Positions 36,156 through 50,024 of a stretch of 64,000 nucleotides of DNA are shown here, in pieces (position 1 is the first letter of the stretch; every line of letters begins with the position of its first letter). This DNA comes from Oxyruncus cristatus. Its lineage: Eukaryota > Chordata > Aves > Passeriformes > Cotingidae. Where the stretch lies: the NCBI GenBank assembly GCA_013399855.1, contig VXAY01002317.1:1807152-1871151 (forward strand), written 5' to 3'. The translations under genes were made by a program, and so were the position numbers. The notes below the pieces were generated by a model that was not told where the DNA came from, searched no databases, and worked only from the letters and a program-made list of their open reading frames with translations.

Positions 36156-37751
36156 CTGGTCCTTTCCTGTTTTAGAGAAAAGAATATGTGACTAAAGCTA
36201 GAAGGCATCCTACCAAATGTTGTGTTTGGGTGATTCTGTCAGTAAGAATATGACATATTATTAATTATTCATTTGCCACACATTCAGGAATCCTAGTAAT
36301 AGGATTGTGCCTAAGTTCTACTTCAATAGAAAAAACATTTCCCAAAAGCTTACACTGTATTACATTCGTCATAATATAAATACAGATGGAAAAGGGAATG
36401 GAAGGAAGCATGAGCTAACTACAGAACTTTAGAAGTTTCATTTTCTTTGTAGCCATTGTGGCAGGAATCAGATCTAAATAGAATCTAAAGCACTACAGTG
36501 CATAGGAGGGAGAATTAAACCTCACTTGATGCAGGGAGTCAGTGGGCCACATATGGCTTGAGAGGAGTATACGCTTGGCCTTTTCCTTGGTATTTTTCTT
36601 TATGTTCTGCTTTCAGCCCGTGTTGGAGACAGGAGAGTGGATCAGAAGATTCTTTGGTCACACTGAATATGGCTGATATTTTACTCACATTTTGAAAGAA
36701 ACCTCTTTTTCGAAGCATGAACATTGTGTGTGTGGGAAAACATAAAAGTGCTTGTTTGAAAACTTAAATGTGTGAGTGGATAAATTATAAACTTTGATCA
36801 CTGGTTTGAAGAAATTGTTGAAACTGTTGGTTAGATGAATTTGGATCAACTTTGCAAACTGGATTGAAGACTAGTTAAAAGCATCTCAAAGACTGTTTCC
36901 AGAATAAAGGAAAGAAGGAGAAAATATTAAATTTATACATAAAAAGATGTGTGAATAATTCTGATTTTTTTTTTTTAATCAGATCCAGCATGAAATTTTT
37001 TTTTCTTGTGCTTCATTCCTTTAAAGTTGACTGATCTTTTGCTAGTGAGAAATCAGATTCTTCAAGAAAAGATCTTTTGTCTCTACTCAGCATGTGGATT
37101 CTGATTTTTGAAGTCTGAGGGAAGTGATTAATTTTAGCAGTATTCCTGATGCCAAGAAGTTGCCAAGAGTTGTGCAAATATCTTTACCATGTTCACCATC
37201 CCTAGAAATGCCACCTTCTGTTAAATGTTCTTCATGTTGCTCTATTCAGAGTTCTTTCACTGAAATAAGATTGATGCTTATCTCTGCTTCTCAGTTAGTT
37301 TTCAGAGTAGAGTAGGGCATATTTCCATTTGGTCAGTACTTGTTTTCTTTTTTAAAAATGTGAGTATGATTAACACAATGGAAACTGGAATAGAACGTAT
37401 TGCAAATATTATGGTGTCATTTATTGTATTTTGAGAAATAGTTAAATATTAACAAAAAAATGTTAGACATGAAAGGATGAGAAGGGAAATTATAATTGTG
37501 GAAGAGTTCTTTTTAAAAAAACTATTGTTTCATATGCTCCTGTAATTTCTCAGAGGAGGTATTATTAGTTATTCTAAATGAATACTATTTCCACCTTCTC
37601 TTTAATTTTTGTTTTGTTTTGCTTTGTTTTTAATGTAATAGGAACTTTCCCTGACACAGATGATCAGATACAGCCATATAAGTTGTCCTGTGATTAATAT
37701 GAAATTTACCATACATTCCACATCAAATGTGGGAGATTTGCGCACAGTATT

Positions 37752-37777
37752 TTTGATTTGCTTTTGAGCAAATCAAA
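37752..37777. repeat. Perfect inverted repeat: 11-bp stem, 4-base loop
   Basis: TTTGATTTGCT at 37752-37762 is the exact reverse complement of AGCAAATCAAA at 37767-37777, with loop TTTG. Too short for a microRNA precursor. Confidence 0.8.
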
Positions 37778-38239
37778 TTATTTTCTGATTTGGTAGTCAC
37801 AAAAGCCAGGCTCTACTTGTCCATTTGACTTCTGAAAACAGTTTGTCCGTATTTTTAACATTAAAATGAAATAAATTGGGCATATTCTAACAAGAGATTG
37901 TCATAGTCATGTCTGATGTGTGTCTGGAGTGTATGCACATACTGCGTTGTTATATAAAAGTACATGTTAAGTTCATTAACTTCACAAGACCTTATGGGTT
38001 TAAACCTTGTTTTGAGCAATGTTAATCACAGAGCTGTTAAACTTTGAATCATCTAGTTATGGGTTTAATTTATTGTTACTCCAGCATTACAGGCAGCTCT
38101 ATATTTTTATTTTTCTTTATTAAACAGTATCAGAATGTTTAGTTCTTACAAATTTATTATTAGATGCCTTACTCTCTTACGTAATGTATTGATTTATATT
38201 TGCTATGAAGTTGTAAATTTGAAAAAAAAGTTGTTGTGT

Positions 38240-38270
38240 TTATATATATAATTATATATATATGTATGTA
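38240..38270. repeat. (TA)n microsatellite
   Basis: Two TA stretches separated by ATT, followed by TATGTATGTA. Confidence 0.85.
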
Positions 38271-39196
38271 TTTGTTTTATAATGAGCCCTGCAGTTGAAA
38301 TTTTGTAGTTGGCTTGTTAACCATTTCAGTTGCACTTCATGATCTTAAATATAATTATTGTGTAACATCAATGTAATTACCTCCTTCGTTATGTCTCTAA
38401 AAATGTGATAGGGGGCTGGTTGAAAATTTAATTAGTTCATTCTCCTTTTCACAATTTCTTTCAGATTCAATTCCCCAGTACAGGGGCATAAAAATTTTGA
38501 GAAAGATCGTTACTTTTTAATATTTTTAAATACTTCTTGTTACATGGTAAAATCTTTTATTTTTTAAATAATATAAACCAAAGTTTTATATTTCAAATAA
38601 AATATTTTGACTTAAAGTAGTACTACTTTTTTTATAATAAGAAAAGTGCATTGTCATGAAATTTTACATTTATTTCCTTTTGACCAGTAAATTGCAGAAT
38701 TTGTTCTCCATGTGGTTTTAAGAACTATGAAAGACTTTTTATTATTTTTGTTAATTTAGATTAATTTATTAAATATGTCCCTTTTACAGGTGACTGGAGT
38801 TTTTTGCACCGTGTCATAATCAGTATCTAACAGACAGTGTGGTAATAAATGTAATCTAGTAAAGTCAGAATCCCATATCCTATTTAGCAGTAGAGAAAAC
38901 TAAGTGATCTGAGTATATGTCATCTAAAATCAACTTATCAGCATCATTTGGAGAATGCGGCATATACTTCCTAATATTTTTTTGCTTCCTCTACAGTGTT
39001 ATGTATCAGACAGCCTTACAGCATCTTTTTATTTATTTTCTTGCCTAGATAGAGGGCGTGATTGGAGGCAGCAGTAACATTCTACTGGGTTCAGGAAAAT
39101 TGTAATTCACCTCCTGTGAAGCAGAGACTCACTTAACGCAAATTATCGACCTTAACTTGCGGCAGAAATAATGCTTCTTAAAAATATTTAACATAA

Positions 39197-39415
<219 letters not shown>

Positions 39416-41039
39416 TAGATTATATGTACCAGTTCTAAATCTTAGTTTTCTTCATGCTCCTGTTATCTTGCTCTCAGTGATCTCTCATGAATATTTCAGG
39501 GAAGAATCAAAGGCTTGGTATTCTATGTGAACACTCAGAGGACTTTAAGCATTGGTTACTTCTCTTTAATTGAAGTTACTGCCTTAATTAAGGCATTCGA
39601 AATAAGCAAGAAAAAATATTAAACAAGTTTGAGTTTCTTGTTTTGCATGAAGTTAATGTATAACTTAGATCCATCCATTTCTATGCAGCTTGGTAAAGCA
39701 TTTGAAATAGGTAAAAATAATTGTAAACATGTTTAACACCTTAATTTTGGAAATATAGGAAGGAAATATACAGCTCATTTCCATCCATTTCTACACATCC
39801 TTGCTTTCTGCTACAGTTCAAACATATCTACTGTTGCCTTAGTTGATGGTGGGAATGAAAAAGAATGAAGAACACTGACATTTAGTTTCTTTTCAGTCTG
39901 TTCTATTTCTAACAATCCAGTGGCAGCATAATAAGTGTGAATTCTGACCCCTGTAATCTGTAGAGACTTCTTTTGCACATAATTATGTGCTACAAGCTTC
40001 CTTTGTTGAGTGATGTGGTAAAGGAAGTTGGAGTCCAGTAGGAAACTGAATCATATAATTGTCATTGTTGGTATTCGGTTCTTTATTGCATTATATTGTA
40101 CATAATTTCATATATCGTAAAAAACTTTTATAAAAAGCTGTTTTGAGATTAAAAGCACAGCAAAAAGTCACCAAGCAGTATTTTGTGACTGAAATGCTGA
40201 TCCACCTGATTCAAATATGTCAAGATATGATTGAAATCAGATTGAATATTTTTGACATGCTGTTGTCATAGATTCTCTTAGGTGACACAATCACATGTGA
40301 TTGTACTGTTAGATGGAAGTGGACACAAAGCTCAAAAGTTATACTTCACTTAAAAAAATTTTTTTTCCACAGATTCAAATGTAAATTTTCTGCTGCACTG
40401 TAATTACAAAAAAGTAACAAGCATAATACTAGTACTGATTTATGGTCAATACAGTGATATGTTGATCTTGACAGACAGAATACTTAATAACTTTGCCATA
40501 GCAAGAAGACGGCAAAACCACAAAAAGTATAGAAAAGCCTCTTATGCTTCAATCATCCTTGTAGATGCACTTTATTTACTGTTTGCCATACCCTGTAAGG
40601 AGACCTTTTATAGCATATTTAGAAGGTTATTAATATAGGCTATTTCAGACCAAGACATGAGTGAACTACAAAGTAAAAATCCTCATTAAGGAAAGCTTGT
40701 GAGTAGCCATCCACTTTAATAATAATGTTTATTTCGCTGAAATATGTCCACTGAATGCATATCCCAGTGAAAGAGCTAAGACCTAGGGCTGTATGTCTTA
40801 AATGCCACACATGCATTGGTGTAGAGACAGTTCATACTCTGAAGGAAGAATCATATGGTCTTGGATAAAAACTTAATGAAAAATCTGTAACATTTTCCGC
40901 TATTATTATATTTAGATAGCTGTGTTAAAAGTGATAAGTGTTTGCATAGAAAGAATAGGTGCAAACGGCTTGGACAGAATATGCTGTAATTTAATTTGGA
41001 GTAATATTGAAAGAAGAATATATGTTAAAATACATCAAC

Positions 41040-41105
41040 ACAGTTAAGGCGATGCAGTTTGATCAGAACCTCTGGAGGTCATCTGGTACAACCCCTTTGA
41101 GGGTA
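41040..41105 (-). mobile_element. CR1 3'-end remnant, antisense
   Basis: CCTCTGGAGGTCATCTGGTA followed by CAACCCC is the reverse complement of the conserved CR1 3' end. About 40 bases are clear; the rest has decayed. Confidence 0.65.
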
Positions 41106-43553
41106 CCTTTGTGGTACATGATATCTTTGAGCTTTAGTCTCATTCTGCATCACTATGCATTATACAATAAACACGTTAATTGTCAAATGTAGTTGGTTTT
41201 CCAGAGTTGCAGAAAATTCTACTAAAGCATAGGAAATCCCACATTGGACTGTTACTCTCAGTAGGTGGACTATGAATTTGGTCCAACAATTTATTTAATT
41301 TATTCTGGGCAATTTCTTATGCTTTAATAATTCAAACTCCTCAAAAATAATTTAACGCCAGTTTTTCTGGGCATGCAACAATGTGGTTCTCTACAGAATC
41401 TTCCTATATTGGGCTTTTCTAAGGTCTGTTGCAAGTTTTCCCACTGTTCATAATGTTTACTCTTTTATGGGTTTGAAATTTGATTCTTTGATTTCTAACA
41501 CTTGAATTGCTGTCTCTGTCTTTTCATGAATGAAATAAACCGTTTGATAGTTATTTTGGTGTTAAAGGTAAGCACAATCAGTCTGTTAATGGCCATACCT
41601 TTTGTCCAATATGTATGATGAGAAAGTAAGGTAGAGAGTGTTTTCTAATTTGTTTCCAGTGTGATTTTGGACTTTCTCATTAATCAATTGCATGCTGACT
41701 TTTTTCCATTTTCCTTTCCTTGCTAGAAGGAGCCAAAACTTCATTACAGAGGTATTAAGAGAAAATGACACTATACTGTTCTACTGAATAGAATCAGGAA
41801 TTCCCCTGTATTGAGTTTTATGCTACCAGAACTAAACAAACACTGATATAAGAAGAACAGATATTTCCTTAAAATACTGTTGTTAAGAAGTTAGTCCTAT
41901 CAAGTGATGGCATGTCAAGGGAAACAACATATCTTGGCACTGTATTTCAGCAACATCGCATTAATTGAAAAGTATAGAAAAGTCACATGGTAGTTACACA
42001 AATCGTAACACAATAGCAAAATTAGGATTACACATTAAAACATTTTTTTTCTCTTTGGTCTTCATTTAGATGAAATCGTAGTTCCAACTGACTGATGTAT
42101 TTTTCTTCATAATCTCATTTCCTTCCAGAATTTATTAGTATTTGTATTTTGCACTGTATAAGTAAGTATACAGGTTGCAAAACAAGTGAATCGATGAGTA
42201 AAAAATGGGAGGCTGGCTTTAGCTGTATTTCTGCATGTGGACATTTTGCCTGCTGTCCTCAACAGCTTACAGTTTAGTTATCCAGATTTGCTGCTACAAA
42301 GGAAACAATTGCTGAGAGCAGATGTCAAATGTTTTATGTCAGATATGCAGGATGTACTTGCTAAAAAAGCATTTCTACTGAAAAGATGTAAAATCTTTAG
42401 TAGTGTGTGTATCCTCTTCATGGGGTACACACACATGAAAAAAACAAAACACAAAAAGTTGTCACGGAAGCTATAAAATAAATAAGCTTTTATAAATGTA
42501 TGGGTAATCAAACTGGTTTCTACATTATGGTGTGTAACAGGTACTTCAAATAATTAATTTCAGCCTGATCTTCTGAAAGCTTCTTCTCAAAAGTTAAAGT
42601 TCAGATAGAGAGGGATAAAAGGAAATCTATTACATTTTTAAAGCAAATGCCTCTCTCAAAGCTAGGAATGTACAAATATGTCTGGTTTGACTGATCAAAG
42701 TTCTGTTCACTGTATCTTCAAAGGGAGAAAAGTAAAATCAAGCTTTACTATATTAACATAGACTACAAATTATGAAAAACCTCAAATGGTTCTTCATATT
42801 GATGAAATCCGCTGTATTGTTAGTTTATCAACCTTTATCAAACTTATACAAAATCAGGGAAAGTTACAGTAATGAAGATCAGAAATCTGAAAGCTTGCAG
42901 TGACCAAGTCGGACACCTGACGGAGAAGAGCTTTCTACCCAATTGTTGGAAAGAGCTCTGTTTAATATAGTGGCAGCCTTTTATGTTTCTGTCATCTCTG
43001 ATAAGCACAACACAGTTATGATGTGGGAACCTGTGTTCAGTCTGAAGAAAATTCCCTTCATAAAATGGGATACAATGACAAGTAAAAATACATCTTTCTT
43101 CTCACCAACATCATTGTCTTGCTGGAATTCAGTTTCATTTACTTGTCTTCCAAGTTGCCAGCAGTCATAATTCTATCACTGTTCTAATATTATAACAGCA
43201 TTTTAAAGCCTTGGACTTCTGGAATTACTTGGTTGTGAAAAGTGGAACTTCCTTTAGAAAAGTAAATATAAAGCCTCATTATTGCAGGATGAATTTAGAA
43301 AATGTAAGTTCTAAAGGTTCAAGGGGAAGTAAATACAGTTTTAGTAGTAGTAGAAAAAAATGTAATTTGCTTTTACATTTGATTGGCTAGAGGTCATTCA
43401 TTTTACAAAGCAGGATTGCTGGTGTTCATATAGATGGTTTCAATTTTTACTGAAGAGTTGACTGTTCTAATTATTTATCAATTTGTTTGTTTGTTTACCA
43501 AATCTTATCACCTGAGGATTAATTAAAAACCAAAATTTCATGCATCTTGTTAG

Positions 43554-43606
43554 NNNNNNNNNNNNNNNNNNNNNNNNNNNNNNNNNNNNNNNNNNNNNNN
43601 NNNNNN
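43554..43606. other. Assembly gap (53 N)
   Basis: A run of N followed by ten T. It ends 130 bases before the acceptor of coding exon 9 and touches no coding sequence. Confidence 0.99.
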
Positions 43607-43712
43607 TTTTTTTTTTAACTTGGGCATTCCAAAACTTGATCATCCTGGGAAACTTACCATACATTGGTTGCTGACTTCTGTGGTATATTGCAGGCACACA
43701 CGGTGTTAATGA

Positions 43713-44054
<342 letters not shown>

Positions 44055-44725
44055 ATTAAAAAGGAAGACATTCAGCAGTAATTCTCAATTTTGATTGGTT
44101 CGAACCAGTCAACAACACACTAACTAATGGTTTATATGGGATTTGAATTTGCATTTTAACATGGAGTTAAAGTCAAAGCCCCTGCAATGAAACTGGATAA
44201 GAAGCTGAGAACAAGTGGATGGGCTATTATCTGAACTTACTTGTAAACATTTTTATTATATGCACTCTCACACATCCACACACAAACCCACATATAACAG
44301 GAAAACTGTTGTTTTATACTTTTTGTCTCTTTTCAGGATTTATCCCAGTCATTAGTCTTATGTGAGCTTTGGGCTCTTCTCTCTGCCATTAATTGACAAT
44401 AATGTTCAGACTTACAACACTGCCACATCGTGTAGTATGAGTGACATGAACATATTTTGTATGTGCAAAATTTAAAACATGGTGCCTATATTTGAAAAGT
44501 TTGTGACCTTTTTAGAAGAGCCATGCCTATTTCACAATGGGCAAGAGTCAACTTTCATCTGGTGTTACTGTGACCACTGAACTTGCTTCAAACAAGATTC
44601 AGATTCAGATTTCAGAGTAGATTTCTTTACACTTTTTTTTTTTTTAGCATTCCATTGATTACTTCTCATCATTAATAAAATAAAGGATAAATTCAACAAT
44701 AAAATAGTCACTGTCTTTAGGAAAT
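44055..44725 (+). other. FUT8: FUT8 3' UTR (proximal)
   Basis: Follows the stop codon without an intron signal. It contains the 12-base palindrome TGGTTCGAACCA at 44096-44107, T runs near 44633, and closes with clustered poly(A) signals. The exact cleavage site is not determinable from sequence. Confidence 0.7.
44674..44703 (+). promoter_or_regulatory. Cluster of three AATAAA poly(A) signals
   Basis: AATAAA occurs at 44674-44679, 44679-44684 and 44698-44703, about 620-650 bases after the stop. The next 30 bases are T/G-containing (CTGTCTTTAG, TTTTGT), which would suit a downstream element. Confidence 0.65.
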
Positions 44726-45325
44726 TTTGTAAACAATGCCATGATCAGGTTCTTTAATAGTGATAATGTTTCTGAACATTGCTTTTGATTGGAAAAAAAA
44801 AAACCAGCAACCCACAAAACCCACAAAAAAGGGAAAAAGTAGCCGGAGTTTCGTTGAATTTCGAAACACTTGTGTGGTAAAACAATTGTGTAGTGGCACA
44901 GTGCTGCTCAGTTTTGTGAACAGTAGGTAACAACAGGATGACTTCAGTGACTAAATTTCTTACGTTTACTCTCTAGCACTATTTTTTTACCTTCTGTGTT
45001 TGTCTTCTGAAATTAATTCAGGTTTTAGGATATAGGTGGCCACTTATCTTTTTGGCATTGCATGTAGTTACTTTGAAGTAAAATACTTCAGGTTATCCCA
45101 TTTATAGAAACTGTCAATCTGGAATACTGTAAAAAAATCTAACAATTTACCCCCAAAATAGTAGGTTTGAGGAAAATATACACAAGGATGAATTTTTATG
45201 CATGTCATGAGGTTATTAGTAATTCTTAGTGTTTTGAAATCTTTTGCTAGTCAGCTCTCTATTAAGAAAAGACAATTCACAAAACAATTTTACAAACAAA
45301 TTTGTGGATTTGGGAGTTGGGTGTG

Positions 45326-45366
45326 TATATATATATATATATATAATATATATATATATATAATAT
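45326..45366. repeat. (TA)n microsatellite
   Basis: About 41 bases of TA interrupted by two AA steps. Likely length-polymorphic. Confidence 0.9.
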
Positions 45367-45429
45367 GCAAGATAACAAGAAATTGTTTCCAAATAAGAAG
45401 AATATTAATAGCATTGTATATGCTCTAGT

Positions 45430-45720
45430 GCAATCCAGTCTGGATTACTGGAAGTGCAGAAAATGTTTGCTGTTCAGGGACTGAGAAAATGCCATGTGAG
45501 TAAAGATTAAAAGAGCATAGCTGGTTGACCTTATCAAAGCAAAAGTATATTTAATTATATTTATGAATAGGCAAAGGGTAGTGTTAACATAATGAATGGA
45601 GGTGCATGACCATGAATAAATGTTAGGCTGAAAAATAAAAGGAAATCTCTGGCAGTGTGAAGTTCAGCAGCAGGCTTCCAATTGAAATAGTGGTGAAATG
45701 GAACTGGTTGGTATGCGAAG
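45430..45720 (+). mobile_element. Old CR1-like LINE 3' relic, sense (tentative)
   Basis: Word order fits the end of a LINE reverse-transcriptase frame and 3' UTR: CCATGTGAGTAAAGATTAAA then AGAGCATAGCTGG, later TTAGGCTGAAAAATAAAAGG, then GGCTTCCAATTGAAATAGTG and GTGAAATGGAACTGG. It is much more decayed than the other CR1 copies, so it may belong to an older subfamily or a related LINE. Confidence 0.4.
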
Positions 45721-46221
45721 GAATTACAAAGTGGTACTCTGACATTACTTGCAGGACTGATCCTGTAGATCTGTTCCAGTAATGTGTTCCTTAAGAAAAA
45801 CTGTTTTGTGTCTTGAAAAAGAGTAACAAAATCTATACTTCTGTGGGGAGAAAGATACTAGACATATCAGTAAAAATGAGCATAGATACCAAATGAGATT
45901 TAAAGACTGATTGAAGGATAATGGCAAATAAGTAAGAGTGACCAAGAAATGCTAAAGATGATGAATTTTTGTGATGAAAGATGCTTAGGGTTAACTGGTG
46001 TCTCTGTATCTTGGAACTAGAAGCGGTTTGATGTTAGTTTCCTGTCTAAGTGATTCTGATAAATTTTCCAGTAACTTAGGCAAACATGGTATTTCAGAGG
46101 TACAAAGGTAGGCTAAATTATAATTTTTTAAATTTTATTTTGAATTATACAGATAAAGCTATCGCTAATTTCTTTTTCAGTTTGAAAAAAAATAATACGA
46201 ACTCATGTACATTTCTTCCTC

Positions 46222-46270
46222 AACAATTAAATTAATTCAATTTATCTGTGGAAAAATTAATTTAATTGTT
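46222..46270. repeat. Perfect 16-bp inverted repeat with 17-base spacer
   Basis: AACAATTAAATTAATT at 46222-46237 is the exact reverse complement of AATTAATTTAATTGTT at 46255-46270. The spacer is 46238-46254. The arms are AT-rich. Confidence 0.85.
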
Positions 46271-49200
46271 TCTCCACAAATACTATGTTATCTGATATTT
46301 ACAGATTTTGAAAATGTTTTATTTTTTAAGCTCTTTACTTATGACTTCAGAGCTCGTAATTTCTTTCTCATTTCTTAGAATGTGATTCACAAATAGTATT
46401 CATAAATAAATTAACATACGAAAATTCCTCCATAGTCAGGTAACTCAGTTGCAAATACCACTAAAGAAGGTAAATAACAGAACATCTGAGATGAGTCCAA
46501 AGGCAAGAGCAGATCTTCTGATATGGCAGTGAGAGAACTGAAAACACTGATATAGAAGATGTACTATACAATGTGGCAATATCTGAAAAGTACTGGCAAG
46601 GTACCCATGCCTCCTTACATATTCTGAGTACCTAATGAATAATTAGGTCATCTTCTTTGGGAAAATGATCATGAAATGATACAAAATTATGGAATTACTC
46701 TTAATAATTCAGAAATGTACTAATGTAGATGCTGTGATCTTATTCCCCTGGGTTGTATGATCTTCTAGTGCTTATAATTCAGTACTTCTCAGAGGAAGAA
46801 ATCTAGCAATACTCTGCTTGCTAGATGCATCTGTTTCTAGAGATTTCTTTCAGTTAGGACTACCAGTTAATTATGTCTTGGAATCCTGGGACATTGGTAC
46901 ACTAAAACTGAATTTGTTTTATATTAAACAAAATGAATATTTGAGACTTTATTCATTCTCAGTGAAGTCCAGGTAACATGTAACATCCATGGGTAAGTGG
47001 AAGAGAGAATCCCAGATTTTTATTGTAGCTCACAGAAAAGTGAAATACCAGGAAATAAAAATTTTGTCTTTAATACCTGAAAGAAAGCTGAATCTTTTGA
47101 AGGTTGTGAACTCATTAAGATACTAGCCAGAATGCTTGCAAGGAAGCAAGTGTACATCATGTTTCTTCTGTTCACCTTGTAGCTGTGCAACAGTCCAGTC
47201 ATGTAATTTTTGCCTCATACCAAACCACCTTCTGAGACATCCATAAAACAAAGAGCTTTCATACTCTCTTAACTACTGTTTAATTAAACTTTCCTCTTTA
47301 AGAAACATTTGTATGTGTGTGTGTGCATGTTGTGTACATAAAACCGATATGAACAGCACTCTTGTTCCCTACTATGTTACATGATCACTGTCATATTCTC
47401 TGTAAAAACTTACTTGCCAGGTAAATGTAGTCTCTGGAAGCTGAATATTCTACATACTGCTTACCAGTCAAGAAAGTAGTTCAGTTAACTAGTCTTCTGT
47501 GACAGTGGTGCACCTGGGGTCGTCATCTGTGGTTTGTTGCTACCACCAACTGGAGTTCTGTCCTTGATTTGGCCTGTGGTCAAATGCATGGGATTTACAA
47601 GCCTTCTCTACCAACATCCTGCCCATGTGAACTGTTGAGAATTATGGATTTGTTTATGAAGGGTTATGTTTTGTTTCAAAATTTTAAAATATTTTTATAT
47701 GTTTATCTTCAGATAAGTCTTTAGTTTATCCCTTCTATCACTGAATTTTAAGGAAACTTTAAGGAAACCATTGAATTTTAAGGAAACCAGAAAGATTTCT
47801 CTCCTAATCCAATTTTCAGAAATGAGAGCTGGTGATACCTTTCTTGCAGAGAGATATTCACAATGTAAAAGTTTCCTCCATAACAGGTTTTATGTTTCTT
47901 TGGTATGCAATTATAAAATAAGGATCTTGTCTTCTGAGCTAGGAACATAATAGAAAATAAGTAGAACATTTTTGTGAAAAATTCTTGATAAGGAGAGGTT
48001 TTCTTTCATGCAAGTGGAGTAGCACTTACCATTTGGAACCTTTTCTAGTGAATTGAGCTTGGTTTTTCCTGGTCATTAGTTTCTTCACAATGTAATCTCT
48101 AGTGTGTCTGAGGAATGCAGGTAAAAATAATTTGCTTAGTCTGGAAGATGGGAAGGAGAGACTCTAATACAAAGACAGGAATGAACGTTTCAGTACTGGG
48201 TTAAGGACCTCTGCCAGCAAAATCATTCTGCTATTTGCCAGAAATACTTAGAATTTGCTACCTTCCTTTTGATTTTGCCTGATACCAGTCCCAGTCATAT
48301 ATATAAATGTCATACTTGTCATATTCTGATTGTTGGTTGTTACTGTGTATATTACAGTTTTATTCTTATTTTGGTGGCTTGGGAGCAGGTTGTCAAAGGG
48401 CACAAAAGGCTGTTTAGCTTTCTTATTGTATTGAACTAAAACTGCATTTTAAACTCGCGAAAATTCTATTTCCCTAAGGTGCCGCTAGAATTGTTATTGT
48501 AGTCTACAGACTTTTGTCAAGGTCCTCTATATGTACCTACAAGCATATCTGGAGCAAGACTGAAGCAAAGAAAGTTATGTATGAGTATCAGCTGTGTACA
48601 GGTTTTGTTAGACTTCATAGTATCCTGTTCATTTCTAACAAGCACGAAATGTGGCGCTGAATGATACAAATAGGAGGATAGTATAAAATTCCCAGATACG
48701 CAAAAAAAAGTTGCTAGTCTGTTTGAATGCATCACTGGTTGCATTCACTGTGTACAAGATTACTCCAGAATCTGAATATGTAAGGCACAGGTCTTTCAGC
48801 ATAATTAAAGAATCCCATCCACTGTTGTGTTTGCTGGGCTTCATCCCTTTTGGTACCATGTTTGCTGCTCAGTGGAATTCCTCTATTTTGTGTGCTTGTT
48901 TCCCTTGACTTATCTAATCAGCAGAATCCTATTGCCACTGCAAATCAAGCAAGTTTGAATTAATGCAAAGTCATGACAGCTTTTGCACAAAAATGTCTTA
49001 ATCATCACTCAAAATTAACTTCACACTCTTAGGCTGACTCCTTAAGAGATGCTGTTGAGGGAAGGAGCTATCTCCACTGCGCTATACGTGTTTTATAACT
49101 GCTGGCACACACATGTACTGGTTTTACTTTCACTTTGCGTTATTTTCTCACTTCATACAGACTTGAGATTTTGCTTTTGTTTTGGTATATTTATGAAGGG

Positions 49201-50024
49201 TTTTCTGGAGCATGGTGACATAAAGTCCCAACTATCCTGTATTTTCTTCGAGAAATGAAGACCTTACTGTGTTTCCTCTAACTGCCTTAAAAACATCCTT
49301 CAATTGCACTATTTTAATACAATCAGTTAGATCTATGTTTCCTGAAGACTGTGGAATTTTTTTGCTCTTCCATTAGCCCTCTACTACCTACTTGCATCTG
49401 ATCCTGACCTACCATGGTTGTAGGAATCTTTCTCAAACCTTTCTGTTTCGCATATTTTGATTTTCTTGCCTACTGGTCGGTACTTGACGGAAAGTTCAAG
49501 GGACAAGTGTCTGTATTTGGTTTTTCATAATAACATTGGAAACTGTATTACTGGCAGATTATTTTTTTTTATGAATTGCATTTTTTTTGTTTTGTCCCTA
49601 ATTGGTATAGTCAAGGATTCAAAGAGTAAACCCTGTAATCTGATGTGCCCGAGAAGTGTTTAGGGGGCTTACAAGGCATAGTAATTCCTTATGTAATCAG
49701 TTTTACAGCTCATAGCATGACAAGTATCTTGACTAGATGAAAGATGTGTTCTTTCAGGATAGCATTCTCTGTTCATTTTTGCCTAGTGCTTATTATATAC
49801 TTATGCCTACAGCTTAGTTTGCAAGAGACACAATGGAGATGCAGTCTTTTTACAGGATCATACAGATAATTCTCTTCACCCTTGGAATCCTTTATTTTAG
49901 CTTAGTTTTAATGTTCTTGCTCTCTGACAAGTTTGTTTGTTTTGGTTTGTTTTTTTTGGGGGGGTGTTATTTTTTGTGTTTTTTTTTTCCGTGTTTTGTT
50001 TGTTTGTTTTATTTTCTAATACAG

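Larger units (their letters stand above)
44726..50024. other. Sequence downstream of FUT8, mostly featureless
   Basis: AT-rich DNA with no open frame of recognisable family. It holds an A/C-rich stretch near 44793-44830, a TA repeat, a LINE relic, an inverted repeat, a GT repeat at 47311-47335, and a T/G-rich tract at about 49930-50010. An imperfect repeat of TTTTAAGGAAAC occurs three times at 47745-47787. Confidence 0.7.

Noticed and set aside
44096..44107. GGTTCGAACC in the FUT8 3' UTR, matching the tRNA T-loop / B box
   Set aside because: No A box, acceptor stem or cloverleaf can be built around it; it is a 12-base palindrome by chance.
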